DNA from: Thermoplasmatota archaeon | GTDB lineage: Archaea > Thermoplasmatota > JAKEGO01 | Length of the DNA stretch: 64,000 nt | Reading direction: 5' to 3' | NCBI GenBank assembly: GCA_028279595.1 | Contig: JANQNK010000018.1 | Span: forward strand, 1 to 64,000 | In this document: piece after piece, positions 60,898-64,000 of the stretch | Layout of the letters: each line of letters begins with the position of its first letter | How positions within the stretch are numbered: the first letter of the stretch is position 1 | Position numbers and translations under genes: made by a program | The notes under the pieces: model-generated | Told to the model about the DNA's origin: nothing | The model's database searches: none | Seen by the model: only the letters and a program-made list of their open reading frames with translations

Positions 60898-63800
60898 ATG
60901 GGAAGGGTCATGTTTGTTATGTTCGTGATGTTAGGCCTTGTGATGACGGCAGGGCTGGCCGCGGCAGGGGACTTCGAGATGCTGGACATAGGCTTCAGCC
61001 CGACCGAGTCCAAGGGCGTCTACGAGGGTCAGACCCTCAGGATCTGGGTGAATGTCACCAACAACGGTCCTGATGTCAACAGCAGCGACATCGATTATTA
61101 CATGGACTCGGACCTGAAGGGCGCAGGCGGGACCGGCTCCATGAATCCCGGTGAGACAAGGCAGCTTTTCTACGATTATCACACGGCGAAGGGCGATACG
61201 GGTGACCGCAACTTCGAGGCGGTCCTGACCATCGAGGACGACAACACGGACAACAACGCAGCCGATGACAACTACTTCATCAGGAAGGCAAGCCCGGACC
61301 TGATGGTCGAAGGTATCGAGTTCGATCGTTCCCTGATAGTCGACAACTACGTGACGATGACCGCCACCATCGGCAACAAGAACGGCACCGAGAACGCCAA
61401 CAACGTGCAGGTCAGGATCAGCGAGGATGGATCGCCGATAACGACGGGACAGATATCACAGGTCGCATCGGGAACGACGCAGACCATCGAGTTCACGTTC
61501 CTGCTCGATAGCACGGGAACGTTCGATTACTCCGTCGAGTCGGACTACACCGACGAGATCAGCGAGATGGACGAGACGAACAACGATTTCGAGAAGTCGT
61601 TCGACGTAACCAACCCCACGGGATCGGACAAGCCTGACTTCGACCCGGAGGTCACATCCTGGCCATCCAACTACGCCCAGGGACAGGTCATCGACATTTC
61701 CGCGACCATCTGGAACAACGGGACGTACGGATATTCGAACACCACGATACCCGTGATCCTGTCGATAGACGGCACGGAGGTCGACCGGGTCACGGCAAGC
61801 ATGCCCGCGAACTACTACGACGAGGTGGACCTATCGTGGCAGATCACGAACGACCCCGGTGATTACTATCTGAACGTCACCGTCGACCCCGATAGCGAGG
61901 CCGACGAGTTTGACGAGGACAACAACGTCGCCAGCCTGGAGATAACCGTCGAACCACCGCTGCCGAAGGACCATCCCGACTTCTCGGTGATCGTCGACGA
62001 CATCGACTTCACCGTGGGAGGCCATGCGGTCAACGAGTCCGGCTCGGTGATCGAGGACACCGACGTGGATATACGCGTGACGATCACGAACATCGGGAAC
62101 ATGTCCGCAGAGGACGTTCCAATACTCATCCTCGTGGACGGCGAGGAGATAGTCAACAACACGTTCGATATCAAGGGTCAGTGGGACCCGCCCGCAACCA
62201 AGACGGTCCAGACACTGTGGGCTGCGGTTCGTGGTAACCACACCATCGGCGTCAGGATCAACAACGGCTCGGTGGTCAACGAGACCGACGAGGAGGGGAA
62301 CCTGAGGACCGAGAACAACTACGCCGAGAGGGACATCAGGGTCGTGGAGGGACCGCTTCCCGACTTCTACATCGATCCGGCATCGATCATGCTAACGGCC
62401 GACGACGACCCGATCACCGAGGTCGAGGAGAACACCACGGTCAAATTGACCTTCGACATCGCCAACCTGGGAGACATCACGGGGAATACGACCGTGACCG
62501 TCTTCGACAGCAGCGTTCCGGAGCCACAGCCGGTCGTGGGTACCATCATCGATAAGTTCACGAGACAGATGGTGGCGGACGACAACGAGACCTTGACGGT
62601 GGAGTGGAACATCACGGGAACGGGCGTCCATTACATCAGGATGATCGCGCTGAACGAGTCCGGCGGCGACAGCGACTTCTCCAACAACGACGGCCAGGTA
62701 CAGGTCGACGTGATAGGCGTTCCGCTGCCCGACCTCATCATAAGCGAGATACTCCTCAACGAGACGGCACCTCTGCGGAACGAAAGCGTGCAGATCACGT
62801 TCTCGATCAAGAACAACGGCACCGACGAGGTCACCGACGACTTCCTCATCGAGATATCGATCATCGGGGACACCGAGACGCTCCTCGGGACCGTGGAGTA
62901 CTTCCAGAACATCCCGATGAACACAACGGTGACGTCGGGCTTCGAGTGGGACCTCAACTACTTCGGCACCGGGGTGTACAAGATCAGGGTCAATCTCGAC
63001 CCGCACAGCTCGGGCGAGCCAGGCTTCGGCAAGGTCGCCGAGTACAACGAAGGCAACAACGACGTCCTCGTGAACATCACCGTCAGGGCGGTCCTGGCGC
63101 CGGACGTTGGCCTCAAGCCCGAGACCGTCACCCTCTCGTCTGCATGGGACCGGACCGAGGGTCTGGAGGTCGAGGACGAACAGCCCACCTTCAGCGTCGA
63201 TTATGCCATCATATCAGGTCAGGAACTGACCGTCACGATCAGGGTGCACAACCTGGGCAACCAGGCAATGGACCACCTAAGGGTCAACTTCTCGCTGCAC
63301 TCGCTCGAGGAGGTGCGTCCGTGGGTCAACAAGACGACGGTGATCGCCGACGGTTCAGCAATGGACCCGGTGATCCAGGTCGACGACACCAGGGACGTCA
63401 CTTTCACCATCGAGAGCGTTCCGACAGTGTCGGCCATCGAGATCTGGCAGATCAAGGCCTCCGTCGAGACGACCGGCCAGTCAGACGCTGACGAGAAGAA
63501 GGTGAACCTCGGCAACAACTACTTCCAGACCGATGTCTATATGATACCGGACCTCGCGGACCCGGCCGTCAATTCGATGTCCATCAGCCCGCTCGATCCG
63601 ACGGCCTTCCAGCCTGTTGCATTCACAGTCGAGGTGGCGAACCTCGGCCCGCGTGCGGCATCCACAAGCCTCAAGCTCATCGTCGACGACAGCGCGGTGA
63701 ACATCAACGAGAGCGCTGGCCCCTCGGATGACAAGACGAAGATCCACGCATATCTTGAGGCCGGAGAGACGAGGACGATCTACTTCAACTACAGCTTCGG

Positions 63801-64000
63801 ATCCGAGAAGCTTTTCACGCTCAAGGCGAGGATCGAGACGGCCAGCGACCAGGTCGACGAGGAAAACGACATCGTCCAGTTCGACCAGTACGTCAGGGCC
63901 CTCTCCGGCGTGGAGTTCGAACTCGTGTCCATCGACCTTCCCGAAACCTCCGAGTCCGGCAAACCGCTCACGATCAGCGTATCCATACGGAACACCGGTG
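60898..64000 (+). CDS. CARDB-repeat surface protein, N-terminal part (runs off the edge)
   Basis: The frame is open to the end of the window: 1034 codons are seen and no stop. Signal peptide (MFVMFVMLGLVMTAGLAAA), then about eight CARDB-like repeats with the typical closing motifs (DDNTDNNAADDN, DETNNDFEKSF, DEDNNVASLEI, SNNDGQVQVDV, EGNNDVLVNI). It is a close analogue of the 23297 protein and its GC content is uniform. CAGGAG precedes the ATG. An exported, probably surface-anchored protein is inferred. Confidence 0.88.
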   Translation, partial: MGRVMFVMFVMLGLVMTAGLAAAGDFEMLDIGFSPTESKGVYEGQTLRIWVNVTNNGPDVNSSDIDYYMDSDLKGAGGTGSMNPGETRQLFYDYHTAKGDTGDRNFEAVLTIEDDNTDNNAADDNYFIRKASPDLMVEGIEFDRSLIVDNYVTMTATIGNKNGTENANNVQVRISEDGSPITTGQISQVASGTTQTIEFTFLLDSTGTFDYSVESDYTDEISEMDETNNDFEKSFDVTNPTGSDKPDFDPEVTSWPSNYAQGQVIDISATIWNNGTYGYSNTTIPVILSIDGTEVDRVTASMPANYYDEVDLSWQITNDPGDYYLNVTVDPDSEADEFDEDNNVASLEITVEPPLPKDHPDFSVIVDDIDFTVGGHAVNESGSVIEDTDVDIRVTITNIGNMSAEDVPILILVDGEEIVNNTFDIKGQWDPPATKTVQTLWAAVRGNHTIGVRINNGSVVNETDEEGNLRTENNYAERDIRVVEGPLPDFYIDPASIMLTADDDPITEVEENTTVKLTFDIANLGDITGNTTVTVFDSSVPEPQPVVGTIIDKFTRQMVADDNETLTVEWNITGTGVHYIRMIALNESGGDSDFSNNDGQVQVDVIGVPLPDLIISEILLNETAPLRNESVQITFSIKNNGTDEVTDDFLIEISIIGDTETLLGTVEYFQNIPMNTTVTSGFEWDLNYFGTGVYKIRVNLDPHSSGEPGFGKVAEYNEGNNDVLVNITVRAVLAPDVGLKPETVTLSSAWDRTEGLEVEDEQPTFSVDYAIISGQELTVTIRVHNLGNQAMDHLRVNFSLHSLEEVRPWVNKTTVIADGSAMDPVIQVDDTRDVTFTIESVPTVSAIEIWQIKASVETTGQSDADEKKVNLGNNYFQTDVYMIPDLADPAVNSMSISPLDPTAFQPVAFTVEVANLGPRAASTSLKLIVDDSAVNINESAGPSDDKTKIHAYLEAGETRTIYFNYSFGSEKLFTLKARIETASDQVDEENDIVQFDQYVRALSGVEFELVSIDLPETSESGKPLTISVSIRNTG

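Overview
The window is archaeal. It carries TATA-binding protein, RNA polymerase subunit L, thermosome, prefoldin beta, SRP54, fibrillarin (FlpA), TrmY, TruD, split PyrB/PyrI, the GINS plus RecJ-like (GAN) replication pair, a two-subunit fumarase and an ADP-forming acetyl-CoA synthetase. Large exported proteins built from CARDB-like and beta-helix repeats, many apparently leaderless genes with a TATA box about 26 bases upstream of the start codon, and a GC-rich backbone suggest a heterotrophic, peptide-fermenting member of the Thermoplasmatota. That placement is inference; no rRNA gene is present.

1-11.4 kb: an amino-acid permease fragment, srp54-trmY, an unrecognised winged-helix/membrane protein pair, acdA, and the chain amidohydrolase - four-CBS protein - glycyl-tRNA synthetase - zinc-ribbon membrane protein - coaD, then a QueG-like Fe-S protein. 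11.5-21.5 kb: a giant exported beta-helix/metallophosphoesterase protein, ileS, pyrBI and the thermosome. 21.6-43.3 kb: a winged-helix regulator, a prepilin peptidase, a 1224-aa CARDB surface protein containing one compositionally foreign domain, tbp with a second TATA-like tract at its expected start site, a RuvC-like protein, cupin, rpoL-truD, a leftward signal peptidase - FKBP - MBL hydrolase cluster, three related small winged-helix genes, flpA, GINS-GAN, fumarase alpha/beta, XTP pyrophosphatase, a CPBP protease and histidine ammonia-lyase.

43.3-54.5 kb is different: visibly AT-rich, with AGA/ATA-rich codon use. It contains a 10.2-kb integrated element bounded by an 18-bp direct repeat (44275-44292 and 54475-54492). 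The right copy is the 3' end of an intron-containing tRNA-Ala(CGC). A tyrosine integrase lies five bases from the left copy. The cargo is a beta-helix surface protein, a winged-helix/coiled-coil protein, three membrane or exported proteins, a GC-rich stretch that folds like a structured RNA, a small two-TM protein, and a four-gene leftward operon of unknown function behind a (TC)16 microsatellite. I see no capsid, terminase ATPase, helicase or Rep protein, so it is not a recognisable virus or plasmid. More fragments of the same tRNA end lie outside the left boundary, and a fragment of the tRNA-Ser 3' end lies 1.1 kb beyond the right boundary, so the locus appears to have been hit repeatedly.

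54.6-64 kb returns to the backbone: a KaiC-like ATPase, tRNA-Ser(GGA), a beta-helix membrane protein, a zinc-ribbon protein, an ABC-2 permease, the B12-binding subunit of methylmalonyl-CoA mutase, prefoldin beta, a TtuA/Ncs6-type tRNA thiolase and the first 1034 codons of another CARDB surface protein that runs off the end.
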